A stretch of 54,018 nucleotides of DNA from Streptomyces torulosus (lineage in GTDB: Bacteria; Actinomycetota; Actinomycetes; Streptomycetales; Streptomycetaceae). The stretch lies in NCBI RefSeq assembly GCF_001419765.1, contig NZ_LIRK01000011.1:1-54018 (forward strand), in the 5' to 3' direction. The notes beneath the pieces were generated by a model. That model was not told where the DNA came from, made no database searches, and saw only the letters and a list, made by a program, of their open reading frames with translations. Of the stretch, positions 1 to 8,256 are shown one piece after another (the first letter of the stretch is position 1; each line of letters opens with the position of its first letter). The translations under genes and the position numbers were made by a program.

Positions 1-429
1 GCCGAGCGCGATGGCGATCGGGCTGCCGAGCATCGCGGCCGGCTCGAAGAGGAGGAACAGCCCCAGTGCGGTGACGATCTGCGGGATGAGCAGGGGTCCG
101 AGGACGAGGGCGAAGACCGCTGAGCGCAGGGGGAGTTCGCTGCGGACCAGGGCGGTCGCGGCGGTGACGCCGATGATGAGGGAGAAGACGGTGCTCAGGG
201 CGGCGACCAGGGCGCTCAGGGAGAGCGCGGCGGGCCATTTGCTGCCGTCGGCGAACAGGGCCTTGTACCAGTTCAGCGTCCATGCCTCGGGGGGGAAGGA
301 GGCGAAGGCGTTGTTGCTGAAGGAGGTGACGAGGATGACGACGATCGGCAGGGCCAGGAACAGCAGGATCACGGTGGCGACGGCGGTCAGGGCGATCTTG
401 CCGGTGAGGGTCTTGCGCAGCTCCATCAT
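1..429 (-). CDS. ABC transporter permease, PotC-like (3' part outside window)
   Basis: Second inner-membrane subunit of a polyamine/opine-type importer. The visible 143 codons give an N-terminal membrane segment (LTAVATVILLFLALPIVVIL), a periplasmic stretch with the family-typical WTLNWYKALFADG, and two more hydrophobic segments. The start is the first ATG of an ATGATGA overlap with the stop of the upstream permease, so the two are probably translationally coupled. The gene runs off the left edge, so the EAA loop that contacts the ATPase is not seen. Confidence 0.85.
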   Translation of the reverse strand, partial: MMELRKTLTGKIALTAVATVILLFLALPIVVILVTSFSNNAFASFPPEAWTLNWYKALFADGSKWPAALSLSALVAALSTVFSLIIGVTAATALVRSELPLRSAVFALVLGPLLIPQIVTALGLFLLFEPAAMLGSPIAIALG

Positions 430-1313
430 GATCCGTTCCTCCTTCTGCGGCTGGCGCCCAGGGAGCTGACGACCTTCACCAGGAGCAGTCCGGCCAGGGT
501 GAGGACCAGCAGGATGACGCCCTGTGCGGCGGCCCCGTTCCACTGGTTCTCCTTGGTGACCTGCTGGTTGATGAGGGTGGCGATCATCGTCTGGTTGGGT
601 CCGCCCATCAGGGCCGGGGTGATGTAGTAGCCCAGCGAGAGGATGAAGCTCAGCAGCCCGGCACTGGCCAGACCCGGCGCCACCAGCGGGAGGTAGACCC
701 GGCGGAAGATCGTCACCCGGCCCGCGCCCATACTGGCCGCGGCCGCGAGCAGGCGCCGGTCCACACCCCGCATCACGCCGTACAGCAGCAGCACCGTGTA
801 GGGGAGCATCATCGAGGTGGTACCGATGACCACACCCAGCTCGTTGTAGAGCAGTTGGAACGGCGCGCCCGGTATCGACAGCGCGGTGAGGGTCTCGTTC
901 ACCAGGCCCTTGTCGCCGAGCATGATGATCCAGCCGTAGGTGCGCACCAGCGCGGAGACGAAGTGCGGCACGACCACGACCAGCATCGCCAGGCCCGCCA
1001 GGATCGGCTTGAGCCGGGTGATCGCCTGGGCCAGGACGAACCCGAACACCAGGCTCAGCACCGCGGTCTCTGCGGAGATCCGCAGCGTGGTGAACAGCAC
1101 CGACAGGTTCACGCCCGACAGTGCGTCGGCGTACCAGTGCAGGGTGAACGATCCGTCCGCGTCCTTCAGGCTGAGCAGCAGCGTGGAGAAGATCGGGTAG
1201 ACGAACAGCACCAGCAGGTAGACGACGACCGGCAGGGCGTAGAGGATCCCGACCCTGGTGCGGCGCGAGGCCAGGAGTTTGCGCGGACGGGCGGGGGCGG
1301 TGAGGGCGGCCAT
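426..1313 (-). CDS. ABC transporter permease, PotB-like
   Basis: A 295-residue integral membrane subunit of a binding-protein-dependent importer. After a basic cytoplasmic N-terminus the first membrane helix is VGILYALPVVVYLLVLFVYP. About five more hydrophobic segments follow. The EAA-type loop that docks on the ATPase is LLAAAASMGAGRVTIFRRVYLP near residues 188-209. Length and order match PotB/AfuB-type permeases. The start lies 3 bp after the ATPase stop and the end overlaps the next permease by four bases, which makes one cotranslated unit. The substrate cannot be read from the permease. Confidence 0.9.
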   Translation of the reverse strand: MAALTAPARPRKLLASRRTRVGILYALPVVVYLLVLFVYPIFSTLLLSLKDADGSFTLHWYADALSGVNLSVLFTTLRISAETAVLSLVFGFVLAQAITRLKPILAGLAMLVVVVPHFVSALVRTYGWIIMLGDKGLVNETLTALSIPGAPFQLLYNELGVVIGTTSMMLPYTVLLLYGVMRGVDRRLLAAAASMGAGRVTIFRRVYLPLVAPGLASAGLLSFILSLGYYITPALMGGPNQTMIATLINQQVTKENQWNGAAAQGVILLVLTLAGLLLVKVVSSLGASRRRRNGS

Positions 1314-1316
1314 GGC

Positions 1317-2456
1317 TCACCCGTCCTGTTCAGCGGCGAAGAGGTTGACGTCGTCGGGGTCGGCGGTGATTCCGACCAGCTCGCCGGCGACGGGGCCGCG
1401 GCCGGCCGGGACCTCCAGGCGCAGCAGCGGCGCGTCCTTGTCGTCGATGCGCACGCCCGCGCGGACGAGGGTGCCGACGTAGGTGGCGGTCTCGACCGCG
1501 CCGGTACAGAATCCGTCGTCGGCGGCGCAGGCCCGCAGCCGGCCCGGCTGCACGGCGACCTTCACCTGCGTTCCGGTGGCCAGGTCGTGGCGGCGGGCCT
1601 TGATCAGGCCGCCACTGTTGTCGAGGCGTACCAGGGTGTGCTCTCCGTCTTGCTGTTCGATGCGGCCGGGCAGGAAGTTGGCCGCGCCGAGGAAGTCCGC
1701 CACGAACGGGGTCCTGGGACGCTCGAACAGCTCCCGGGGGGTGTCGAACTGCTCGATCAGGCCGTTGCGCATCACCGCGATGCGGTCCGACATGACCAGC
1801 GCCTCTTCCTGATCGTGCGTCACATAGATGACGGTCAGGCCGAGTTCCTGCTGGATGGTCTTGATCTCGACCTGGAGCTGGTCACGCAGCTTCTTGTCCA
1901 GCGCGCCCAGCGGCTCGTCCATGAGGATCACCGGCGGGCGGTAGACCAGCGCCCGGCACAGGGCGACACGCTGCTGCTGGCCACCGGACAGCTCGCGCGG
2001 CTTGCGCCCGGCGAAGCGGGACAGGCCCGCGATCTCCAGCGTCTCCCCCACCCGGCGGCGGATCTCGTCCTTGCCCACCCCACGCAGCGTGAGCGGGAAA
2101 GCGACGTTCTCCTGCACCGTCATGTGCGGGAAGAGCAGGTACTGCTGGAAGACGAAGCCGAGGTTGCGCTTCTGCGGCGCCAGCCGCGTCACGTCCCGGC
2201 CGCCGACGGTGATGGTTCCGGAGTCCGGCTCGCAGAAACCGGCGATCATCATCAGGGTGGTGGTCTTGCCCGAGCCCGAGGAGCCGAGGAAGGTGACGAA
2301 CTCACCCGCCGCGATCTCCATCGACGCCTCGTCCACGGCGACCACGTCACCGTAGGTCTTACGCAGGGCCACCACCGACAGTGCCTTGCCGGTGGCGGTG
2401 GCCGGCTTGGCGCCGGCCACCTTCACCGACGGTGTGGCAACACCGAAGTCAGCCAC
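1317..2456 (-). CDS. ABC transporter ATP-binding protein, PotA/FbpC type
   Basis: Cytoplasmic ATPase (379 residues) powering the importer. Visible motifs are Walker A GSSGSGKTT, Q-loop FQQYLLFPHMTV, signature LSGGQQQR, Walker B VILMDEPLGALD and switch histidine in VTHDQEEAL. A C-terminal TOBE-like region of about 110 residues follows, as in PotA/MalK-type regulatory ATPases. The GTG start overlaps the end of the solute-binding protein gene by 8 bases; the stop is 3 bp before the first permease. The first 25 residues form an extra N-terminal tail before the usual start of the ABC domain. Confidence 0.92.
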   Translation of the reverse strand: MADFGVATPSVKVAGAKPATATGKALSVVALRKTYGDVVAVDEASMEIAAGEFVTFLGSSGSGKTTTLMMIAGFCEPDSGTITVGGRDVTRLAPQKRNLGFVFQQYLLFPHMTVQENVAFPLTLRGVGKDEIRRRVGETLEIAGLSRFAGRKPRELSGGQQQRVALCRALVYRPPVILMDEPLGALDKKLRDQLQVEIKTIQQELGLTVIYVTHDQEEALVMSDRIAVMRNGLIEQFDTPRELFERPRTPFVADFLGAANFLPGRIEQQDGEHTLVRLDNSGGLIKARRHDLATGTQVKVAVQPGRLRACAADDGFCTGAVETATYVGTLVRAGVRIDDKDAPLLRLEVPAGRGPVAGELVGITADPDDVNLFAAEQDG

Positions 2457-3561
2457 GAGCCCACTCCAACCAGCGCTTGGTGACGGCCGCTTCGTTCTTC
2501 AGCCACCAGTCGACGTCCGCGTCGAAACCCTTGTCGTAGTACTTGGGCGCACCGGCGAGTGCGTTGCGCTCGTCCTCGGTGAGCTTGGCGTAGGCCACCG
2601 GGGACGACGGGTTCGACGGGAAGGCCTTCGCCAGCGCGGCCTGGCTCTCCGCACGCAAGGCGAAGTCCATCAGCTTGTAGGCGTTGTCCGCGTTGGTCGC
2701 CCCCTTGGCGATGGCGTAGCCCGAGAACTGACGCCGCATGCCGTTGAGCTGACGCTCCACCGGGACACCCTGCTTCTGCAGGTCGGCGATCCGGCCGTCC
2801 CAGACCGTCGACATCGTCACCTCCTGGCGGCTGAGCAGCACACCGGGCAGCGGGCCGCTGTCCCAGAACTTCTTGATGTCCGGCCGCAGACGGGTCAGCA
2901 CCTTGAACGCGCGGTCCACGTCCAGCGGGTACAGCTTGTCCATCGGGACGCCGTCGGCCAGCAGCGCGAACTCCAGCTCGGGCAGGTCACCGTCCGGGCT
3001 GCACATCGCACGGCCGCCCTTGAACGCCTTGGCGTCGAAGAAGTCCGCCCACGACTCCGGCTTCTTACCGCCGAAGGCGTCGGTGCGGTAGGCGATGCAC
3101 TGGCCGTAGAAGCTGTGGCCGATGGCATACTCGGTGATCTGGTTCTCGGGGATCTTCGCGCTCTTCACGCTTCCCAGCCGGTCGAGGTCCAGCGCCTCCA
3201 GCGCGTCCTGCTTGACGTACTTGGTGTGCGACACCATCGCGTCGTTGATGAGGTCGCACTGCGGGCGGCCCTGCTTGATCTGCGCCAGCAGCGGGGCGTT
3301 GTCCAGGTTCAGCACCTTGACGCTGATGCCGGTCTCCTGCGTGAACGGCGTGTAGATCGCCTTCTGCAGCGCAGCCCCGTAGGAACCGCCGCTGTCGCGG
3401 ACGACCACCGTCTTGGATCCCTTGCCACCGCTACCGCTGCCGCCGGCAGTCCGGCTGGTACCGGTACCGCAGGCGCTGAGGGCGGTCGCGGCGGCGACGC
3501 CCGCCGTGACCCCGCCTATGCCTCTCAGGAACAGTCTGCGGTCTATTCGGGTGTCTTTCAT
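2449..3561 (-). CDS. extracellular solute-binding lipoprotein, PotD-like, Tat signal
   Basis: Binding protein of the importer, 370 residues. The N-terminus carries both a twin-arginine motif (DRRLFLRG) and a lipobox (LSAC), so it is probably exported folded and lipid-anchored. The mature part has features of family 1 / spermidine-putrescine-type proteins (VVVRDSGGSYGAALQKAIYT, ending VDWWLKNEAAVTKRWLEW). The ATG at 3561 is preferred to an upstream in-frame start at 3771 because AGGAGG lies 8 bases upstream and the signal peptide begins there. The ligand is unknown; the neighbouring oxidase suggests an amine or amino-acid derivative. Confidence 0.88.
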   Translation of the reverse strand: MKDTRIDRRLFLRGIGGVTAGVAAATALSACGTGTSRTAGGSGSGGKGSKTVVVRDSGGSYGAALQKAIYTPFTQETGISVKVLNLDNAPLLAQIKQGRPQCDLINDAMVSHTKYVKQDALEALDLDRLGSVKSAKIPENQITEYAIGHSFYGQCIAYRTDAFGGKKPESWADFFDAKAFKGGRAMCSPDGDLPELEFALLADGVPMDKLYPLDVDRAFKVLTRLRPDIKKFWDSGPLPGVLLSRQEVTMSTVWDGRIADLQKQGVPVERQLNGMRRQFSGYAIAKGATNADNAYKLMDFALRAESQAALAKAFPSNPSSPVAYAKLTEDERNALAGAPKYYDKGFDADVDWWLKNEAAVTKRWLEWARG

Positions 3562-3792
3562 CGTGTGCCTCCTGGTGGTGCCGGCCGCGAGAAGGGAAGC
3601 GGCTGGGGACGTGGAAAGCGGCAGCTGAAGCTGGGGTCTGGGGGATCCGCCTCGTCGGAATCGACGCCCTGGCCTGTGGGCCGCAGGGTTGGGCGCGTGG
3701 CCGTGGCGGGGTCCCACGGGAGGGAGGGCCAGGGCGGCCAGTTCCGCGTCGGGGACGGTGATGCCGTGCATGCCGCAGGCGATCCGCCCGCT

Positions 3793-3830
3793 GGCCGACA
3801 GCGGGGACCGTGTGTTCCCCGCTGTCGGCC
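3793..3830 (-). terminator. 15-bp perfect hairpin between the dehalogenase and binding-protein genes
   Basis: Perfect inverted repeat GGCCGACAGCGGGGA / TCCCCGCTGTCGGCC with an 8-base loop, about 120 bases after the dehalogenase stop and 230 before the binding-protein start. There is no T tract on either strand. It may attenuate transcription between the enzyme genes and the transport genes, or stabilise an mRNA end. The remaining 3562-3951 interval shows no convincing gene. Confidence 0.55.
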
Positions 3831-3951
3831 GGGTCGAGGATGCGGCGGAGGACGTCGCCCTCGACCCGGTACTGCCAGTTCTACGCGGGCGTCGCCGACA
3901 TGGACTGCGGGTCCTTCAAGGTGTCGGTGCGGGACGGTTGTGCGTCGCGGG

Positions 3952-4644
3952 TCAGATGCCGAGCATGGTGTTGAGCTCGTCCAGGGACTTGACGGTCACG
4001 TAGTCGTAGCCGTGGGTGACGGGGTCGCTGCCGCGGTCCAGGAGGACGAGATTGCGGAAGCCCATGTCGTGCATCGGCAGCAGGTCGTAGCGGGTGTGCG
4101 AGGAGACGTGCACGAAGTCCTCGGGGGACGCGTCGAGCTGGTCGAGCATGTACTCGAACGCGGCGTAGCGGGGCTTGTAGCAGCCGGCCTGCTCCGCGGT
4201 GAAGACCGCGTGGAAGTCCGCGCCGAGCCGGGGCACGCTCTCCTCGAGGAAGGAGTTGTCGGCGTTGGAGAGGATCACCAGCTTGTAGTTCTCGCCCATC
4301 TTCTTCAGCGGTTCCGGCACATCGGCGCGCGGGCCCCAGCTGCGGACGCCGTCGCCGAGCCGCTTGCCGGCGTCCGGGGCGGCCTTGATGCCCCACTTTC
4401 GGCAGACGCCCTCGAAGGCGTCCTGCAGTGTCTGCTCGTAGGGCTTGTACTCGCCGCAGACCGAGTCGTAGCGGTAGCCGCGGAACTCCTTGACGAACTG
4501 GTCCCAGTGCTCGGCCGGGATCTGGTCGCCGACGAGCTCACGCGTGATGGGGTTCATCGGCCAGTCGATCAACGTGCCGTAGCAGTCGAACGAGACGTAC
4601 TTGGGGCGCCACTGGAACGAGGGAATGGGCATGGGAGTGCTCAC
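3952..4644 (-). CDS. haloacid dehalogenase type II family hydrolase
   Basis: HAD-superfamily enzyme of 230 residues. Motif I is SFDCYGTLIDW with the nucleophilic Asp near residue 19. Motif II is LVILSNADNS, motif III lysine is in CYKPRYAAFEYML, and motif IV is around HVSSHTRYDLLPMHDMG. Family members hydrolyse L-2-haloacids or act on unrelated small phosphate or acid substrates, so the annotated name is not proof of dehalogenation. Same strand as its neighbours, 113 bp downstream of the flavoenzyme gene. The context suggests a step in small-molecule catabolism, not xenobiotic defence. Confidence 0.85.
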   Translation of the reverse strand: MSTPMPIPSFQWRPKYVSFDCYGTLIDWPMNPITRELVGDQIPAEHWDQFVKEFRGYRYDSVCGEYKPYEQTLQDAFEGVCRKWGIKAAPDAGKRLGDGVRSWGPRADVPEPLKKMGENYKLVILSNADNSFLEESVPRLGADFHAVFTAEQAGCYKPRYAAFEYMLDQLDASPEDFVHVSSHTRYDLLPMHDMGFRNLVLLDRGSDPVTHGYDYVTVKSLDELNTMLGI

Positions 4645-4756
4645 TTTCTTGCTGCGGGGAACGGGTTACGGGCAACCCGATTTCGGGCATGTCCATGACA
4701 GAGATGTCGGAGTGGGGTGCGGGGTGCGGGGTGATGTCGTCGACGCTCGCCCCGGG

Positions 4757-5893
4757 TCAGGTGGCGCCGACTCCAGCCGGAGCGAGGAAGTCGACGGGGT
4801 GTTCCGTGGTGCCGTCGAGCGCCAGGTCGGCGGCGATCTGGCCCATCGCGGGCGAGAGCTTGAAGCCGCTGCCGGAGAAGCCGGCCATGACGATGATGTC
4901 GTCCTCACCGGGGAGATGACCGACGAGCGGGTTCCCGGACTTGGTGTAGCCCTCCATGTAGGCCGACATCCTGATGGGGTCGGGGTTCAGGTCGGGCATG
5001 AGTTCACCGATGAGCTCGCGGAAGATGCCGAGTTCCTCGGGGCGGACCGTGCGGTCGAGCCGTTCGGGCTCGGGCACGGGCGCATGGTATTTGAAGGAGA
5101 GACCGAGCTTGACGGAGATGCCGTCGGGCGACGGAATTCCGAAGCAGTCGTGGGGTGTGGCGCGCACGAAGGGAGGGGCCCCGCCCGCGAACCAGTCGTG
5201 GCGGGTGGGCAGGTGCCAGGAGCAGATCACCCGGCGGACGTCGATGGCCTGGGGGAGGTCCGGGAGCAGGGTGTTGATCCAGGGGCCCACGGTCACCACG
5301 GCGGCGTCCACGTGGTCCGTGCCCTGGTCGGTGACGATCTGCACCCCGCCGCCCGCCGCGGGGACGACCTCGCGCACCGTGGTGTAGCGGTGCAGCCGGG
5401 CGCCCAACTGCTCGGCACGGGCGGCGGCGGCCTGGATGGACGCCTCCGGCCTGATGACGGCGCCCAACCGGTCGAGGACGGCGGTGTGTCCGTCCGGGAG
5501 CCGGTGCTGCGGGTAGCGGCGGGCGAGTTCCTCCCGTTCCAGTACCTCGTGATCCAGACCCTGGGCGGCGCTGGTGGAGAGGAGGAGTTGCATGGACGGT
5601 GAGGCGGTCTCTCCCATCACGAGGCTGCCGCTGCGGCGTAGCAGCGACCGGCCCGTCTCCGCCTGGAGTTGCTCCCACATCCGGTCCGCGAGCCGCAGCA
5701 GCGGAACGTACCCGGGCTCGCCGAGGTGGGCGGCTCGGAAGATGCGGCTCTCGCCGCCGGCGGCGCCGCGGTCGTGCCCCGGTGCGTACCGGTCGTAGCC
5801 GATGACCTCGGCTCCGCGGGCGGCCAGCCGCCACATGGCCTGGCTGCCCATGCTGCCGGCACCGATCACGGCGACTCGCTTCGGGATGCTCAT
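4757..5893 (-). CDS. FAD-dependent amine oxidase, sarcosine / N-methyltryptophan oxidase type
   Basis: Predicted cytosolic flavoenzyme (378 residues) oxidising a secondary amine or amino acid. The dinucleotide fold is at the extreme N-terminus (VAVIGAGSMGSQAMWRLAARG), followed by HDRGAAGGESRIFRAAHLGEP, characteristic of the MSOX/SolA group, and ends with MAGFSGSGFKLSPAMGQIAA. MSOX attaches FAD covalently through a cysteine in the C-terminal third; here that neighbourhood reads RMSAYMEGYTKSG with no cysteine, so FAD is probably noncovalent. AGGAG-like sequence lies just upstream of the ATG. It sits between the dehydrogenase and HAD genes on the same strand. Confidence 0.85.
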   Translation of the reverse strand: MSIPKRVAVIGAGSMGSQAMWRLAARGAEVIGYDRYAPGHDRGAAGGESRIFRAAHLGEPGYVPLLRLADRMWEQLQAETGRSLLRRSGSLVMGETASPSMQLLLSTSAAQGLDHEVLEREELARRYPQHRLPDGHTAVLDRLGAVIRPEASIQAAAARAEQLGARLHRYTTVREVVPAAGGGVQIVTDQGTDHVDAAVVTVGPWINTLLPDLPQAIDVRRVICSWHLPTRHDWFAGGAPPFVRATPHDCFGIPSPDGISVKLGLSFKYHAPVPEPERLDRTVRPEELGIFRELIGELMPDLNPDPIRMSAYMEGYTKSGNPLVGHLPGEDDIIVMAGFSGSGFKLSPAMGQIAADLALDGTTEHPVDFLAPAGVGAT

Positions 5894-6007
5894 GATTCGC
5901 TCCTTTCTTCCGGTTTAAGGTCCCGCTGGAATGGCGCTCACTTTCGGCCATGGAATCCTGCAGGTCAACCCATACTTCGCTTCACCCTTGAGGCAGGGGA
6001 AGATGGC

Positions 6008-7066
6008 TCAGAGGAGCTCGATCAGCTTGTCGGTGAACTCGGCGGTGGTCGCGGTTCCGCCCAGGTCACGGGTGCGGGTATCGGTCTTGGCCAGGACCGC
6101 GGCGATGGCGTCCGTGATGTCCTTGGCCGCGGCGGGATGGCCGAGGTGGTCGAGCATCATGGCCGCGGACCAGATCGCGCCCAGCGGGTTGGCGATGCCC
6201 TTCCCCGCGATGTCGGGCGCGGAGCCGTGCACCGGCTCGAACATCGAGGGGAAGTCCCGCTCGGGGTTGAGGTTGGCCGCCGGGGCGATGCCGATGGATC
6301 CTGCGACGGCGGCCGCGAGGTCGCTGAGGATGTCGCCGAAGAGGTTGGAGGCGACGACGACGTCGAAGCGGGCCGGCTCCAGGACGAACTTGGCCGCGAG
6401 CGCGTCGATGTGCTCCTGGTCCCAGGCGACCTGCGGGAACGAGGCGGCCCGCTCGGTGACGAGCTGGTCCCAGAAGGGCATGGTGTGGATGATGCCGTTC
6501 GACTTGGTCGCGGAGGTCAGACGGCCGCCGCGACGGGAGGCGAGCGTGAAGGCGTAGTCCAGCAGGCGGGTGACGCCGGCCCGGGTGAACACGGCCTCCT
6601 GCACGGCGAACTCGTCCGGGAAGCCGCTGTTGAGCCGGCCGCCGACCTCGCTGTACTCGCCTTCCGTGTTCTCGCGCACGACGACGACATCGACCTCGCC
6701 CGGCCGTGCGCCGCGCACCGGACTGTCGACGCCTTCGAAGACGCGGATGGGCCGGAGGTTGACGTACTGGCGGAAGCTGCGCCGGATCGGGATCAGCAGC
6801 CCCCACAGCGAGACATGGTCGGGCACCCCCGGGTATCCCACCGCGCCCAGCAGGATCGCGTCCGCCTCGCGCAGCTGGTCGATCCCGTCGGCGGGCATCA
6901 TGGCGCCCTCCCGCAGGTACCGCTCGCACGACCAGTCGTACGACGTGTAGGACAGGCTGAAGCCGTGGCGGCGGCCGAGAACATCGAGCACCTGCTGTGC
7001 CGGGGGCAGTACCTCGGCGCCGATGCCGTCGCCCGGGATCAGGGCGATCCGGTGGTTCGTCGTCAT
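6008..7066 (-). CDS. tartrate / D-malate dehydrogenase-type beta-decarboxylating enzyme
   Basis: NAD-dependent enzyme of the isopropylmalate/isocitrate dehydrogenase family (352 residues). Family motifs are IALIPGDGIGAEV at the N-terminus, VVVRENTEGEYSEVGGR, the catalytic-lysine region TSATKSNGI, NLFGDILSDLAAAVAGSIG and EPVHGSAPDIAGKG. The ENTEGEYSEVGGR and VQEAVFTRAGVTR strings favour the tartrate/D-malate branch over LeuB. ATG at 7066 begins directly at the conserved MTTNHRIALIPGDG; a TTG 45 bases upstream is possible but adds nothing conserved. It would feed a 2-hydroxyacid diacid into central metabolism. Confidence 0.87.
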   Translation of the reverse strand: MTTNHRIALIPGDGIGAEVLPPAQQVLDVLGRRHGFSLSYTSYDWSCERYLREGAMMPADGIDQLREADAILLGAVGYPGVPDHVSLWGLLIPIRRSFRQYVNLRPIRVFEGVDSPVRGARPGEVDVVVVRENTEGEYSEVGGRLNSGFPDEFAVQEAVFTRAGVTRLLDYAFTLASRRGGRLTSATKSNGIIHTMPFWDQLVTERAASFPQVAWDQEHIDALAAKFVLEPARFDVVVASNLFGDILSDLAAAVAGSIGIAPAANLNPERDFPSMFEPVHGSAPDIAGKGIANPLGAIWSAAMMLDHLGHPAAAKDITDAIAAVLAKTDTRTRDLGGTATTAEFTDKLIELL

Positions 7067-7139
7067 GGCGTCGATTGCAGCAGGGCGGTTGGTGGGGCGT
7101 CCAAGACGCAAAGCGGATCTGTCTTATAAGCGGGGCCTA

Positions 7140-8024
7140 TCAGCTGTCGGCGGCCGAGGTCGCGGCCGTGACGAACGCGGCGGCTGCGGGCGACAGGAGG
7201 CCGCGGCGGGCGACGAGGGCGATGTCCAAGGTGTTCTCCGGCTCGATGTCCAGGACGCGGGCGCCCAGCCGCCCGGCGAGGTCCCGCCAGGAATCCGTGA
7301 CCACCGCCAGCCCCACCCCGGCCAGCACCAGAGGCATCAGCGACACCCGGTGCTCGGTCTCGACGGCGACAGCGAAGTCGATGCCCTGGTCCCGCAACGC
7401 GTCGACATAGGCACGCATCCCGGTACCCGACTGCCCGACGATCAGACGCTGTCCCGCAAGCTCCCGGCTCTCCACCGCCCTCCGGCCGGCGAACGGGCCG
7501 TCGGCCGGCACCACCAGCACAAAACGCTGCCGCCCCAGCGCATGGGAGACGACCTCCTTGTCGGAAACAGGACCGGCGGACGCAAGGAGCCCCAGCTCCA
7601 CGACGCCCGTGCGCACCATGTCGATCACATCGCGCGACGTGAACGCGGCATTGATCGCCACGGAAACGCCGGGATAACGGCGGCTGAAGGCACTGACCAT
7701 GCTCGTCAGCGGCTCCACCGCCTGCGACGGCATCGCCGCCACATCCAGGCGCCCCTCACGCAGCTCATGCACCGCCGCCACACTCGCCCGCGCCGTCTCC
7801 AGACTCCGCACAGCCTCCCGTGCAGGATCGATCAGAGCCCTTCCCGCCTCCGTCAGCACGGCCCTGCGCCCGATGCGATGAAACAGCTCCGAGCCCAGAT
7901 CACGCTCCAGCGCTCGCACGGCCTGGGACAGCGACGGCTGGGACACATACAGAGCCGACGCCGCACGGTTGAAGCCCCCACGATCAACAATCGCAAGGAA
8001 GTACTCCAGCTGCCGAATGTCCAT
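7140..8024 (-). CDS. LysR-family transcriptional regulator
   Basis: A 294-residue DNA-binding regulator. The N-terminal winged helix is typical: MDIRQLEYFLAIVDRGGF, then ASALYVSQPSLSQAVRALE and LFHRIGR. The rest is the effector-binding domain (ELGLLASAGPV, LIVGQSGTGMR, VGLAVVTDSW). It is the most upstream gene of a minus-strand series and reads in the same direction, 73 bp before the dehydrogenase, unlike the common divergent LysR arrangement. The start at 8024 matches the family N-terminus; a longer frame to 8141 is not conserved. It probably senses an intermediate of the downstream pathway. Confidence 0.9.
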   Translation of the reverse strand: MDIRQLEYFLAIVDRGGFNRAASALYVSQPSLSQAVRALERDLGSELFHRIGRRAVLTEAGRALIDPAREAVRSLETARASVAAVHELREGRLDVAAMPSQAVEPLTSMVSAFSRRYPGVSVAINAAFTSRDVIDMVRTGVVELGLLASAGPVSDKEVVSHALGRQRFVLVVPADGPFAGRRAVESRELAGQRLIVGQSGTGMRAYVDALRDQGIDFAVAVETEHRVSLMPLVLAGVGLAVVTDSWRDLAGRLGARVLDIEPENTLDIALVARRGLLSPAAAAFVTAATSAADS

Positions 8025-8256
8025 ACGCGCCCTCTGCCCCGGAAAGAAATCAACCGACGACTCGATCGGTCCCGACCATGGTGGCGTGAAGGATCGCCTC
8101 GACGAAGTACGGACCACCGACGCACTGGCCGTAATCCTCACGAAGTGCGGTCACAGCCACCTGAGGCACTCAATGACCGGCTGCGGCACTCGGTCACCCG
8201 TCTCCCGGCCTGATGTTCGAACAGGCACTGGGCTTCTCGCATGTGCCGTCACCGAT

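Noticed and set aside
855..2483. Long plus-strand open frame opposite the ABC permease and ATPase genes
   Set aside because: Low-complexity His/Arg/Gln-rich translation, typical of the antisense of high-GC genes; the minus-strand genes have complete family motifs.
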